Notes: generated from the letters alone by a model not told the origin. Shown: positions 1 to 6,569, counted from the stretch's first letter. The stretch: DNA of 11,133 nucleotides from Bacilli bacterium (GCA_017470045.1 JAFUFG010000054.1:1-11133); one strand, 5' to 3'. A program made the numbers and translations.

Positions 1-22
1 GAATCGTTTATCCGATTTTTTT
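1..22 (+). terminator. Intrinsic terminator of an unseen upstream gene
   Basis: AATCG (2-6) pairs with CGATT (13-17) around a 6-nt loop, and a T run continues to 22. The stem is short, but the shape matches the other terminators here. The upstream gene lies outside the window. Confidence 0.6.
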
Positions 23-35
23 ATAAGGAGTAATT

Positions 36-593
36 ATGTCAAGTTTACCAGTATTTATAAAATATATTATTGTAGGAATTATTAGTATGGTTCCAATTGT
101 AGAGTTACGTGGAGCAATCCCAATCGCAGAAAGTTTAGGATTAAATATTTTCCTTTATTATCCAATCGCAATTATAGGAAATATGTTACCAGTACCAATC
201 ATCTATCTTTTCGCAAGAAAAGTATTAGAGTGGGGCAAAGATAAAAAAGTAATTGGCCCATTCTTCACATGGTGTATCGAAAAAGGAGATAAAGGTGGTA
301 AAAAATTAAAAGAATCTGCAGGAGAAAAAGGACTATTTTGGGCATTGTTCTTATTTGTAGGAATTCCACTTCCTGGTACCGGTGCTTGGACAGGAACACT
401 TGCTGCTAGTTTTTTAGATCTAGGATTTAAAACAACCATTAAAGCAGCAATGCTAGGAGTTATTTTAGCAGGTATTATAATGTCTTGTGGCAGTATATTC
501 GTATCGACATTCGGTTGGTTAGGATTAGGAATCTTAATAGCAGCTATAGTACTTGCTATTATAATCTCCATTCGAATCAAGAAAAGAAAGTAA
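36..593 (+). CDS. Small multidrug-export family membrane protein (COG2426-like)
   Basis: This 185-aa, very hydrophobic protein should lie in the cell membrane. Two stretches mark the small multi-drug export (Sm_multidrug_ex) family: ELRGAIP at residues 23-29 in the first helix, and PLPGTGAWTG at 111-120 before a central helix. Hydrophobic segments lie at about 8-22, 38-60, 100-125, 138-157 and 160-180, and the tail is basic (KKRK). The length is usual for the family. The ATG at 36 follows AAGGAG with good spacing. The family name comes from old homology; to my knowledge its substrate is poorly defined, so drug export should not be assumed. The gene stands alone between two terminators. No clear promoter lies between the first terminator and the start, so it may depend on read-through from the left. 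Confidence 0.85.
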   Translation: MSSLPVFIKYIIVGIISMVPIVELRGAIPIAESLGLNIFLYYPIAIIGNMLPVPIIYLFARKVLEWGKDKKVIGPFFTWCIEKGDKGGKKLKESAGEKGLFWALFLFVGIPLPGTGAWTGTLAASFLDLGFKTTIKAAMLGVILAGIIMSCGSIFVSTFGWLGLGILIAAIVLAIIISIRIKKRK

Positions 594-607
594 AACTTTC
601 TTTTTTT
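582..607 (+). terminator. Intrinsic terminator overlapping the stop codon of the export-family gene
   Basis: AAAGAAAG (583-590) pairs perfectly with CTTTCTTT (596-603), loop TAAAA, followed by Ts to 607. The left arm encodes the last residues of the gene and the loop contains its stop codon. Confidence 0.8.
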
Positions 608-616
608 ATTTGCTTA

Positions 617-625
617 TGCTATAAT
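617..625 (+). promoter_or_regulatory. Extended -10 promoter for the hydrolase-like gene
   Basis: TGCTATAAT (617-625) is a perfect extended -10. No good -35 is present at 597-602 (TTTCTT), within the preceding terminator. Transcription would start near 632, giving a leader of about 17 nt. Confidence 0.75.
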
Positions 626-650
626 ATCCACTCGATTGAGGGGATATTAT
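621..650. repeat. 30-bp inverted repeat across the -10 element, transcription start and ribosome site
   Basis: ATAATATCC (621-629) is the perfect reverse complement of GGATATTAT (642-650). After one mismatch (630/641), CTC (631-633) pairs with GAG (638-640) around GATT. The repeat spans the promoter -10, the start point, the GAGGGG ribosome site and the start codon. It could be an operator, or a hairpin formed only in read-through RNA. Confidence 0.6.
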
Positions 651-1680
651 GGCAGATATCGAAATAATAGGAAAATGGGATAATAAAACAAAAAAATGGA
701 ATCCAAATCCGAGTCTAGAAGATTATGGTAGAAGCTTCGCATTCGCAAACTACGATTGTAAGAAAAAAGATAATTCCATTCATTATATATTCTTTAGTCC
801 AGGAGAACGAGTAGAAGATCATTCGAAAGATTTTAAAACGATTTCTATAAAAGAAAACAGAATGGATGAAATCATCCGCCACTATGAAGAAAAAAGAGAA
901 ACATATCAGTTAAAAATGTTCCTAATGGATGCAGATGCACCAATAAGGGAAGATGCAAAGTTATTCGCAAAATACGTAGAAAATATCTGCAAAAAGAAAG
1001 ATACGAAAAGTGTAACTCTAGTTGGTTTTTCGAAATGCAGTGTCATGAATTGTTATGTACCAAAATATTTTAAAAAGAAAAGTACCTATAAAAAGACTAA
1101 TATGATTAATGTTGCAAGTCCATATGAAGGAACTATTATGGCTTCTCCTAAATTTTTATGGAAAGAAGCATTTGATTATTTTATCAAGTTATTTCACAAT
1201 AAAAGACTAGCAACAAAAGCAGTAGAAAAATTAAAAGAAGTCCATAAGAAGATTAGTAGTAATTCTCATATGGATTATGATATTGCACTACCTAACGGTG
1301 TAGAAGAAGAAAAAAAACATTTATATGATAAGAAACTAATAAAAAACGTATTTAAAAAAGATAATGTTCAATCGATAAAACGCCTTAGAGTATTTCAAAA
1401 CGTTGTTACAGGAATAGATAAATATACTTTAAGAGAAAATATACGTACAAGAAATAAGAATGGAATCTTACTATGTATGTGTAATAGAATTTTTCTAAAT
1501 AAAGAATCCGATGGATTAGTAAAGACTTCATCCCAAAAGAAAATTGAAAAAGTACTAGGAATTCATAGTAGGTATATTAAGTCTTCTCATCATGACATTA
1601 CAAGCAGTAAGAGAATGACGAAAGAATTACTAAATATTATTGATGATACAATCGAAAAAGGATATCAAAAGAAACTTTGA
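649..1680 (+). CDS. Lipase-like alpha/beta hydrolase of unknown role
   Basis: This is a 343-aa, lysine-rich, probably cytoplasmic protein with no signal peptide. I do not recognise a named family, but the order of motifs fits a lipase-type alpha/beta hydrolase. The strand VTLVGFSKCS (122-131) carries a G-x-S-x-C nucleophile elbow with Ser128. NVASPYEGT (154-162) resembles the TPHxGS oxyanion segment of lipases. ESDGLV (286-291) supplies a candidate Asp288. SSHHDI (312-317) supplies candidate His314 or His315, in the right order and near the C-terminus. The elbow is non-standard because Cys replaces the usual small Gly/Ala. The start follows GAGGGG with 5-6 nt spacing. It is a single-gene unit with its own promoter and terminator. 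The hydrolase call is inference; the substrate is unknown. Confidence 0.8.
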   Translation: MADIEIIGKWDNKTKKWNPNPSLEDYGRSFAFANYDCKKKDNSIHYIFFSPGERVEDHSKDFKTISIKENRMDEIIRHYEEKRETYQLKMFLMDADAPIREDAKLFAKYVENICKKKDTKSVTLVGFSKCSVMNCYVPKYFKKKSTYKKTNMINVASPYEGTIMASPKFLWKEAFDYFIKLFHNKRLATKAVEKLKEVHKKISSNSHMDYDIALPNGVEEEKKHLYDKKLIKNVFKKDNVQSIKRLRVFQNVVTGIDKYTLRENIRTRNKNGILLCMCNRIFLNKESDGLVKTSSQKKIEKVLGIHSRYIKSSHHDITSSKRMTKELLNIIDDTIEKGYQKKL

Positions 1681-1691
1681 TATCTTTTTTT
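1655..1691 (+). terminator. Intrinsic terminator overlapping the hydrolase stop codon
   Basis: GATATCAAA (1661-1669) pairs perfectly with TTTGATATC (1676-1684), loop AGAAAC, followed by seven Ts to 1691. The TGA stop lies in the right arm. Confidence 0.88.
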
Positions 1692-1738
1692 GTATAAGTA
1701 TCTTGAATCTGACAATACTAATATCGGGAGGTAAAATT

Positions 1739-1966
1739 ATGGAATTAAATTATGAAAGTGTTCCAGATATGATTAGTGGCAAAGACTTAGATTATTTAAC
1801 AGATGCCTTTAACTGGAACTATAATGCTTATAAGAAGGCAGTAAATGATTCCAATATCGCAGAAGCAGAAGATATTGTAAAACTATTAGATAAAGCTAGT
1901 AATATTTTCTATAGCGATATGGAAACCATTCTAAGTATATTAGAAAGAGGTGGTTGTAGTGAGTAA
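1739..1966 (+). CDS. Small helical protein paired with the CotF-like coat gene
   Basis: A 75-aa acidic protein, predicted to be a helical hairpin. The segment ISGKDLDYLTDAFNWNY (12-28) resembles the opening of short coat-associated or ferritin-like helical proteins of spore formers, which often begin with S-x-K-D-L-x-Y-x-x-D. A second helix (about 40-69) completes the hairpin. The ATG at 1739 is chosen over a longer reading beginning at 1640, because it directly follows GGGAGG (1726-1731) with good spacing and the longer form would overlap the previous gene and its terminator. Its last 8 nt overlap the start of the CotF-like gene, so the two are translationally coupled. No strong vegetative promoter is visible; TTGTAT (1690-1695) with AATACT (1714-1719) is weak. 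A sporulation sigma factor is possible but not shown. Confidence 0.8.
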   Translation: MELNYESVPDMISGKDLDYLTDAFNWNYNAYKKAVNDSNIAEAEDIVKLLDKASNIFYSDMETILSILERGGCSE

Positions 1967-2276
1967 GATTGAAAATCCAAAACAAGAATTACCAATGGGT
2001 GTTAATATCAATGATAAAGATATTTTAAATTGCTTATTAACAGAATGTAAAACAATTGAAAAAAATTATGCAACTTGTATGACAGAAGCAAGTAATGATT
2101 TATTATTTAAAGAATATAAGAAATTATTTGATACAATTTCAAAATTTCAAAGAGAGGTATTTGAAGTTCTATTCCAAAAAGGTTGGTACATTTTAGAAGA
2201 AGCCGAAGGAAAGAAAGTGGGAGAAAAATACAACACCTTAAATACTTGTCTACAAGAATTAGAAGAAGAGGAATAG
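1959..2276 (+). CDS. CotF-type spore coat protein
   Basis: A 105-aa protein matching the Coat F domain pattern: NDKDILNCLLTECKTIEKNY (18-37), then TEASNDLL (42-49), then helices ending in LFQKGWY (71-77). The G-W-Y near the end of the second long helix is the hallmark of CotF-like proteins. Known members are small helical spore coat proteins. The tail is very acidic. I chose GTG at 1959, not the in-frame GTG at 1950, because AGAGGTGG (1946-1953) lies 5-6 nt upstream of it. The start overlaps the end of the previous gene by 8 nt, which suggests a coat-protein pair or complex. In a reduced Bacilli genome this hints at retained sporulation, or at reuse of the fold as a general helical scaffold. 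Confidence 0.82.
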   Translation: MSKIENPKQELPMGVNINDKDILNCLLTECKTIEKNYATCMTEASNDLLFKEYKKLFDTISKFQREVFEVLFQKGWYILEEAEGKKVGEKYNTLNTCLQELEEEE

Positions 2277-2289
2277 TCCTCTTTTTTTT
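2266..2289 (+). terminator. Intrinsic terminator overlapping the CotF-like stop codon
   Basis: AAGAGGA (2266-2272) pairs with TCCTCTT (2277-2283), loop ATAG, followed by Ts to 2289. The left arm encodes the terminal Glu codons and the loop contains the TAG stop. Confidence 0.88.
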
Positions 2290-2293
2290 CTTG

Positions 2294-2302
2294 TGATATA
2301 AT
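2294..2302 (+). promoter_or_regulatory. Extended -10 promoter of the TIR operon
   Basis: TGATATAAT (2294-2302) is a perfect extended -10 immediately after a terminator. No -35 is recognisable at the usual distance. Transcription should start near 2309, giving a leader of about 23 nt before the ATG at 2332. Confidence 0.78.
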
Positions 2303-2331
2303 AGGTTTATGAAAAAAACATGGAGGATTGT

Positions 2332-3648
2332 ATGAAAAAAATATTTATTAGTTATGACATAAAAGATAAGAAGAAAGTAACAGAACTTTGTGAGTATTTA
2401 GAAATGAATGGGATAGAGTTATTTCTAGTACCAGATTCTATTCCAGAAGATGAAACTTACGCAACAGCTGTACCAAAAGCAATAAAAGATTGTGTTGCCC
2501 TTTTATTAGTTATTTCAGCTTCCTCTCAAGAATCAAGTTGGATTCCAAAAGAAGTTGAAACAGCAATCGAAAATAAAAAAACAATCATACCTTTCCAAGT
2601 AGATGACTGCAAGATAAATGACACATTTCATTTTTACTTAGGAAATTCAGAAATTATTAATGGAACAAAAACAAGTATAGAAGCATATGACGAGGCAGTA
2701 ATAAGAATTAAAGGAAAAGTCAAAGAAGAACGAAAAGAACCAATAAAGGAACAAAAAGAATCCTCTAAAGAAGAACCAAAAACTACAAATCAAAAACCAG
2801 AAAATGGAATTGGAAAATATATTTATCCAAGTGGAGCAGTATACGAAGGAGAATGGGAAGATCATAGAAGATGTGGTTTTGGTATCCTAACTACAAAAGA
2901 GGGATATAACTTCTATGGTATTTTCAATGATAATAAGGCAGAAAGAGGAATCTTCGTCATGGATTCAACGGATTATAAAACCGCATATTATAAGTCAGAC
3001 GAAGAGTTTTATGTGGATCGTTCACCAAAAGAAAAATTAATAAACATTCTTGAATTTTATGGTGAATGTAAAAAGAAGTATCCTAATGGTGATGTCTATA
3101 CAGGAAGAACATTCCTTGGAATGAAAAATGACGAGGGTAGCGTAGAATATGCCAATGGCGATTATTATCTACGCTGCTGGGATAATGATAAAAAAGAGGG
3201 ATACGGAATTCAATTATATGCTGATAAATCAAAATATATAGGTTTTTGGAAAAAAGATTTAAAAGAGGGTCTTGGAATTCAAGTATCAAAAGAAGGAGAT
3301 GTTTTCTTAGGAATATTTAAACAAAATATAGGAATAGTTGGAATAACTAGATCCGCAGATGGAGAATTAAAAGCAGATCAAAAATATTATGAAACAAAAA
3401 AGAAAGAGAATATACAAGTAAAAGGAGATAGTTCAGCATTTGATATATTTAATTCTGTTGAATATAATACGATTCTGCAGGAAACAATTGGAAATAACAT
3501 GGTTGGCATGACAAAAAAAGAAACGAAAGACCCATGCCCATTATGTCATGGATATGGAAAAACAGTTAGAATTGAAGATATCATAGGAGATAGAGTAAAT
3601 AAATTTATTAAATGTCCAAAGTGTTTAGGAAAAGGAAAAAGACAGTAA
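2332..3648 (+). CDS. TIR domain - MORN repeat - CxxCxGxG zinc-finger protein
   Basis: A 438-aa protein in three parts. Residues 1-125 form a bacterial TIR domain: KIFISYD at 3-9, then SSWIPKEVETAI (68-79), where Glu74 aligns with the catalytic Glu of NAD-cleaving TIRs (SARM1 W-x-H-K-E). A charged Lys/Glu linker spans about 129-158. Residues 159-345 hold repeated MORN-like units such as YPSGAVYEGEWED, YPNGDVYTG and KYIGFWKKDLKEGLG. The C-terminus has two DnaJ-type motifs, CPLCHGYG (402-409) and CPKCLGKG (428-435), able to bind one zinc. TIR domains cleave NAD or signal by self-assembly; MORN repeats often act at membranes or as protein scaffolds. The ATG at 2332 is preferred to one at 2320 because GGAGG (2322-2326) sits 5 nt upstream. 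It is the first gene of a three-gene operon. The function is unproven: sensor, NADase or defence effector. Confidence 0.88.
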   Translation: MKKIFISYDIKDKKKVTELCEYLEMNGIELFLVPDSIPEDETYATAVPKAIKDCVALLLVISASSQESSWIPKEVETAIENKKTIIPFQVDDCKINDTFHFYLGNSEIINGTKTSIEAYDEAVIRIKGKVKEERKEPIKEQKESSKEEPKTTNQKPENGIGKYIYPSGAVYEGEWEDHRRCGFGILTTKEGYNFYGIFNDNKAERGIFVMDSTDYKTAYYKSDEEFYVDRSPKEKLINILEFYGECKKKYPNGDVYTGRTFLGMKNDEGSVEYANGDYYLRCWDNDKKEGYGIQLYADKSKYIGFWKKDLKEGLGIQVSKEGDVFLGIFKQNIGIVGITRSADGELKADQKYYETKKKENIQVKGDSSAFDIFNSVEYNTILQETIGNNMVGMTKKETKDPCPLCHGYGKTVRIEDIIGDRVNKFIKCPKCLGKGKRQ

Positions 3649-3649
3649 T

Positions 3650-3868
3650 ATGAGCCCATTAAGTATATTTATGTTGATCTTTGCTGGAATGATTTTAGGA
3701 ACAGGATTTTATATCTATATGGGTGGAGATATGAGTGCAATCTCATGGAAAGCTCAATTTAAAAATTGTACCAAAGATGATTGGAAAAATATTGGAAAAT
3801 GGACGATGATTGTGGGTGTAATCCCTGTAATTATCGCAATACTAGCAGGTATCTTTCATTGGAGTTAG
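3650..3868 (+). CDS. Small two-helix membrane protein
   Basis: A 72-aa protein of unrecognised family. It has one hydrophobic helix at about 5-24, a polar loop rich in Lys and Trp (32-50), and a second helix at about 50-70. Even helix number suggests both ends lie on the same side of the membrane. The start is 1 nt after the stop of the TIR gene (TAATATG) and has no strong ribosome site of its own, so translation is probably coupled. The CDF gene begins 9 nt downstream. Its place between a TIR protein and a metal exporter suggests a membrane partner of one of them, but nothing in the sequence proves this. Confidence 0.8.
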   Translation: MSPLSIFMLIFAGMILGTGFYIYMGGDMSAISWKAQFKNCTKDDWKNIGKWTMIVGVIPVIIAILAGIFHWS

Positions 3869-3877
3869 GAGAACAGT

Positions 3878-4990
3878 ATGAAAAATAGTAGAGAAAAAGT
3901 AGTAGTAAGAACAAGTATAATAAGCATTATTTCGAATATTGTATTGGCAGCATTTAAAGCCTTTGTAGGATTTCTTTCAAACTCAATCGCAATTATTTCG
4001 GATGCAGTAAATAACTTAAGTGATGCATTATCTAGTATTATTACGATAGTAGGTACTAAATTAGCAGGAAAGAAACCAGATAAAAAACATCCATATGGCT
4101 ATGGAAGAATAGAGTATATGACATCTTTCTTAGTATCCGCAATCGTACTATATGCCGGTATTACAGCATTTATTGAGTCATTCAAAAAGATTTTAAAACC
4201 AGAAAATCCGGAATATAATACCGTAACCTTAATCATTTTAATTGCCGGTATATTAGTAAAGTTTATTCTAGGAATCTATGTTAAGAAAAAAGGTCACGAA
4301 GTAAATTCTGATTCTTTAGTAGCAAGTGGATCCGATGCTTTTAACGATGCAATTCTTTCGATATCCGTTTTAGCATCCGCTATTATCTATATGATGTTTA
4401 GCTTTAGCATTGAAGCATACGTAGGTGCTTTATTAGCTATCTTTATCATAAAAGCAGGAATTGAATTAATTAAAGAAAGTATCGATAATATCTTAGGTGT
4501 AAGAATTGAAAGTTCACTTGCAAAAGAAATTAAAAAAGAAGTATGTAAAGAAAAAGAAGTTCAAGGAGCATTCGATTTAGTATTAAATGATTATGGTCCA
4601 GATCGTTATATAGGATCAATTCATATCGAAGTAGCAGATACCTTATCAGTATCTGATATTGATAAAATTTCAAGACGTATTACAAAACGTATCCAAGAAA
4701 AGTTTGGAATTATTCTACATACAATTGGAGTATATTCCGTAAATACAAAAGATAAGAGTATAATGAAAAGTCAAAAAGAAATACACGATATTGTATTCTC
4801 TCATAAAGGAATCCTACAAATGCATGGTTTCTATTTTGACACAGAAGAAAAACATATTAGTTTCGATATTATTATGGATTTTAAAGTAGAAAACAAAGAA
4901 GAAATCTATCAAGATATTTGTAATCGTATTCAAGAAAAATACAAAGATTATAAAATTGATATCACACTAGATATCGATATTAGTGATTAA
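3878..4990 (+). CDS. Cation diffusion facilitator, likely Mn(II) exporter (MntE/MneP type)
   Basis: A 370-aa inner-membrane CDF transporter that would expel divalent metal by proton exchange. Transmembrane segments lie in about 10-205. The transport site is readable: SDAVNNLSD gives Asp42 and Asn46 in helix 2, and GSDAFNDA gives Asp153 and Asp157 in helix 5. The zinc exporters' His is absent, and the Asn/Asp/Asp/Asp set is that of Mn-selective CDFs such as pneumococcal MntE and Bacillus MneP. HPYGYGRIEY (71-80) is a conserved cytoplasmic loop. The cytoplasmic tail is long: a normal dimerisation domain (about 210-290) is followed by a second similar alpha/beta unit (about 295-370), as in MneP-like members. 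AGGAG (3867-3871) precedes the start. It is the last gene of the operon and is followed by a terminator. Mn specificity is inferred. Confidence 0.92.
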   Translation: MKNSREKVVVRTSIISIISNIVLAAFKAFVGFLSNSIAIISDAVNNLSDALSSIITIVGTKLAGKKPDKKHPYGYGRIEYMTSFLVSAIVLYAGITAFIESFKKILKPENPEYNTVTLIILIAGILVKFILGIYVKKKGHEVNSDSLVASGSDAFNDAILSISVLASAIIYMMFSFSIEAYVGALLAIFIIKAGIELIKESIDNILGVRIESSLAKEIKKEVCKEKEVQGAFDLVLNDYGPDRYIGSIHIEVADTLSVSDIDKISRRITKRIQEKFGIILHTIGVYSVNTKDKSIMKSQKEIHDIVFSHKGILQMHGFYFDTEEKHISFDIIMDFKVENKEEIYQDICNRIQEKYKDYKIDITLDIDISD

Positions 4991-5011
4991 GCAGGTAATA
5001 CTGCTTTTTTT
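4989..5011 (+). terminator. Intrinsic terminator of the TIR-CDF operon
   Basis: AAGCAG (4989-4994) pairs with CTGCTT (5001-5006), loop GTAATA, followed by Ts to 5011. It begins inside the stop codon of the CDF gene. Confidence 0.85.
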
Positions 5012-5012
5012 A

Positions 5013-5021
5013 TGATAAAAT
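5013..5021 (+). promoter_or_regulatory. Possible extended -10 upstream of the CAACCG repeats
   Basis: TGATAAAAT (5013-5021) differs from the window's extended -10 consensus at one base and sits just after a terminator, as other promoters here do. If used, the three CAACCG boxes would lie at the start point and in the leader. A second candidate, TAAAAT at 5089-5094, starts 11 bp after the last box and lacks a -35, as an activator-dependent promoter would. The sequence does not decide between them. Confidence 0.4.
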
Positions 5022-5029
5022 AAGAAATG

Positions 5030-5077
5030 CAACCGATATTTTACAAAAAACAACCGAAAAGTGGTGGAGTGCAACCG
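5030..5077. repeat. Three CAACCG direct repeats at exact 21-bp spacing
   Basis: CAACCG occurs at 5030-5035, 5051-5056 and 5072-5077, so each copy starts 21 bp after the last (two DNA turns, same face). Flanks at the first and third copies extend the match to TGCAACCG. Such phasing is typical of direct-repeat sites for LytTR-type or response regulators. The array lies between a terminator and the XRE membrane regulator gene and should control it. No LytTR gene is in the window. Confidence 0.7.
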
Positions 5078-5117
5078 GTAGAAAATCATAAAATGTTTGT
5101 GAAAGGGAGGAAAAAAG

Positions 5118-6560
5118 ATGAATAATCAATTTTCAGAAAATTTAAAGAAAATAAGAAAAGAAAATAATTTATCGCAAGAACAATTAGCAGATGAATTAGG
5201 AGTTTCAAGACAAGCAATTTCCAAATGGGAGTCTGCTGCAGCCTATCCAGAGATGGATAAAATAATCGCACTATGTGAGAAGTTTCATGTGAACATTGAT
5301 GATTTACTACATAATGATATAAAAGAGGTGAAGGGAGAAGAAGAAAGTAAAAAGAACCTTAATAATATGGTAGATGACTTTCTATCATTCATTACGGATA
5401 CAATTAGTTTATTCAGTAATATGACATGGAAAAGTAGAATAAAATGTCTATTCGAACAATTTGTAATTGGAATCATTTTATTATTCTTATCTGAAATAAC
5501 ATTAGGAATAACAGGAAATCTATTTGTAAGTATTTTAAGTATCTTTCCAGAATGGATATCGAATATATTAGAAAGTATATTAAATTCGATTATGATGATA
5601 TTTTGTTTAATTGGATGTATTATCATATTAACTCATGTCTTTAAAACAAGATATTTGAATTATTATAAAAATGTAAAAGAAAAGAAAGAAGAAAGAATAG
5701 AAGAACAAATAGAAAAAGAAGAAAAAATGGACTTAAAGGAAGATAAAATTATCATTAGAGATCCAAAACACAGTGAATATCGATTTTTAAATGGTCTATG
5801 GAAATGTATCATTTTAATTGTTAAATTCTTTGCATGTTGTTTTGTATTATCCTTATCTTGTACATTGATTGGACTATTCGCAGGTTTTGTATTATCTTTC
5901 TTAATCGCAAAAACAGGAGTACTATTCTTAGGAGTAATCCTATTACTATTATCTTCTTCTGTTATTACAATTGATTTCCTAGTATTCTTACTAAACTTTA
6001 TCCTAAATCGTAAGAACGAAAAGAAGAAAATGATATGGTCCTTTATTTTATCGATAATCTTCTTTGGAGTAGGAATTGGACTAATTGGTTTAGGTGCAAT
6101 GGACTTTAAAATGATTAATCGTGGAGAAGAATTCTTAAAAGTAGAAACAAGAGAATATGAAATGAAAGAAGATTATGTATTATTCCCACATGATCAGTAT
6201 GAAGTAGAATTTAAGGAAGAAGAAAGAGATAACATAAAAGTAGAATACACAATAGGAAAATACGATACAATCGAAGATTACAGTGATAATCGAAATGAAT
6301 TAAATGTATGGACAAGTGTAGAAGATCCACTAGAAATGATGAAAGACGCCTTAAAATATTTTAATAAAAAACAAATCATACAAATGAATTATGACGTTGA
6401 GAAAATAACAATTTATGCGTCTCATGACAACGTAGAAAAGTTAAAAAGCAATTTAGAAAAATGGAAAGCAGAAAGAAAAGAACAAGATGAAGTAAGAAGA
6501 TCTTACGAAGAACGAATTAAAGAACTAGAAGAATATATTGAAGAATTAGAAGAGGAGTAA
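5118..6560 (+). CDS. Membrane-bound XRE-family regulator
   Basis: A 480-aa protein. Residues 6-62 are a clear HTH_3 (Cro/CI-type) domain, including LSQEQLADELGVSRQAISKWE (18-38), for DNA binding in the cytoplasm. Hydrophobic segments follow at about 113-135, 153-175, 228-262, 264-296 and 303-328. A charged cytoplasmic stretch rich in Lys and Glu (185-220) lies between the second and third. Five crossings would place the C-terminal 150 residues outside; that part is hydrophilic and ends in a coiled-coil-like segment (about 440-480). The layout suggests a one-component sensor that reads an envelope signal and binds DNA at the membrane. GGGAGG (5105-5110) gives the start. It is a monocistronic unit behind the CAACCG array and ends in a terminator. 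The signal and targets are unknown, and the helix count is approximate. Confidence 0.85.
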   Translation: MNNQFSENLKKIRKENNLSQEQLADELGVSRQAISKWESAAAYPEMDKIIALCEKFHVNIDDLLHNDIKEVKGEEESKKNLNNMVDDFLSFITDTISLFSNMTWKSRIKCLFEQFVIGIILLFLSEITLGITGNLFVSILSIFPEWISNILESILNSIMMIFCLIGCIIILTHVFKTRYLNYYKNVKEKKEERIEEQIEKEEKMDLKEDKIIIRDPKHSEYRFLNGLWKCIILIVKFFACCFVLSLSCTLIGLFAGFVLSFLIAKTGVLFLGVILLLLSSSVITIDFLVFLLNFILNRKNEKKKMIWSFILSIIFFGVGIGLIGLGAMDFKMINRGEEFLKVETREYEMKEDYVLFPHDQYEVEFKEEERDNIKVEYTIGKYDTIEDYSDNRNELNVWTSVEDPLEMMKDALKYFNKKQIIQMNYDVEKITIYASHDNVEKLKSNLEKWKAERKEQDEVRRSYEERIKELEEYIEELEEE

Positions 6561-6569
6561 TCCTCTTTT
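6550..6569 (+). terminator. Intrinsic terminator overlapping the XRE regulator stop codon
   Basis: AAGAGGA (6550-6556) pairs with TCCTCTT (6561-6567), loop GTAA. The T run is short (to 6569), so it may leak. It uses nearly the same stem as the terminator at 2266, again encoding terminal Glu residues. Confidence 0.65.

Noticed and set aside
203..580. Minus-strand open frame across the export-family gene
   Set aside because: It is the antisense shadow of a clear membrane protein gene and has no ribosome site.
485..667. Plus-strand 60-aa open frame between the first two genes
   Set aside because: It overlaps the export gene end, a terminator and the next promoter, and has no ribosome site.
1640..1738. 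Upstream extension of the 75-aa gene
   Set aside because: It would run through the end of the previous gene and its terminator; the ATG at 1739 has a strong ribosome site.
2309..2335. Eight-codon mini-ORF starting near the TIR operon start point and ending in ATGA at the TIR start
   Set aside because: It lacks a ribosome site and contains no telling codons; coincidence is likely in A-rich sequence.
2647..3289. Minus-strand open frames within the TIR-MORN gene
   Set aside because: Antisense to a well-supported gene; composition is simply the complement of Lys/Glu-rich coding.
5030..5077. CRISPR-like array
   Set aside because: Six-base units at 21-bp steps are far too short; binding sites are the better reading.
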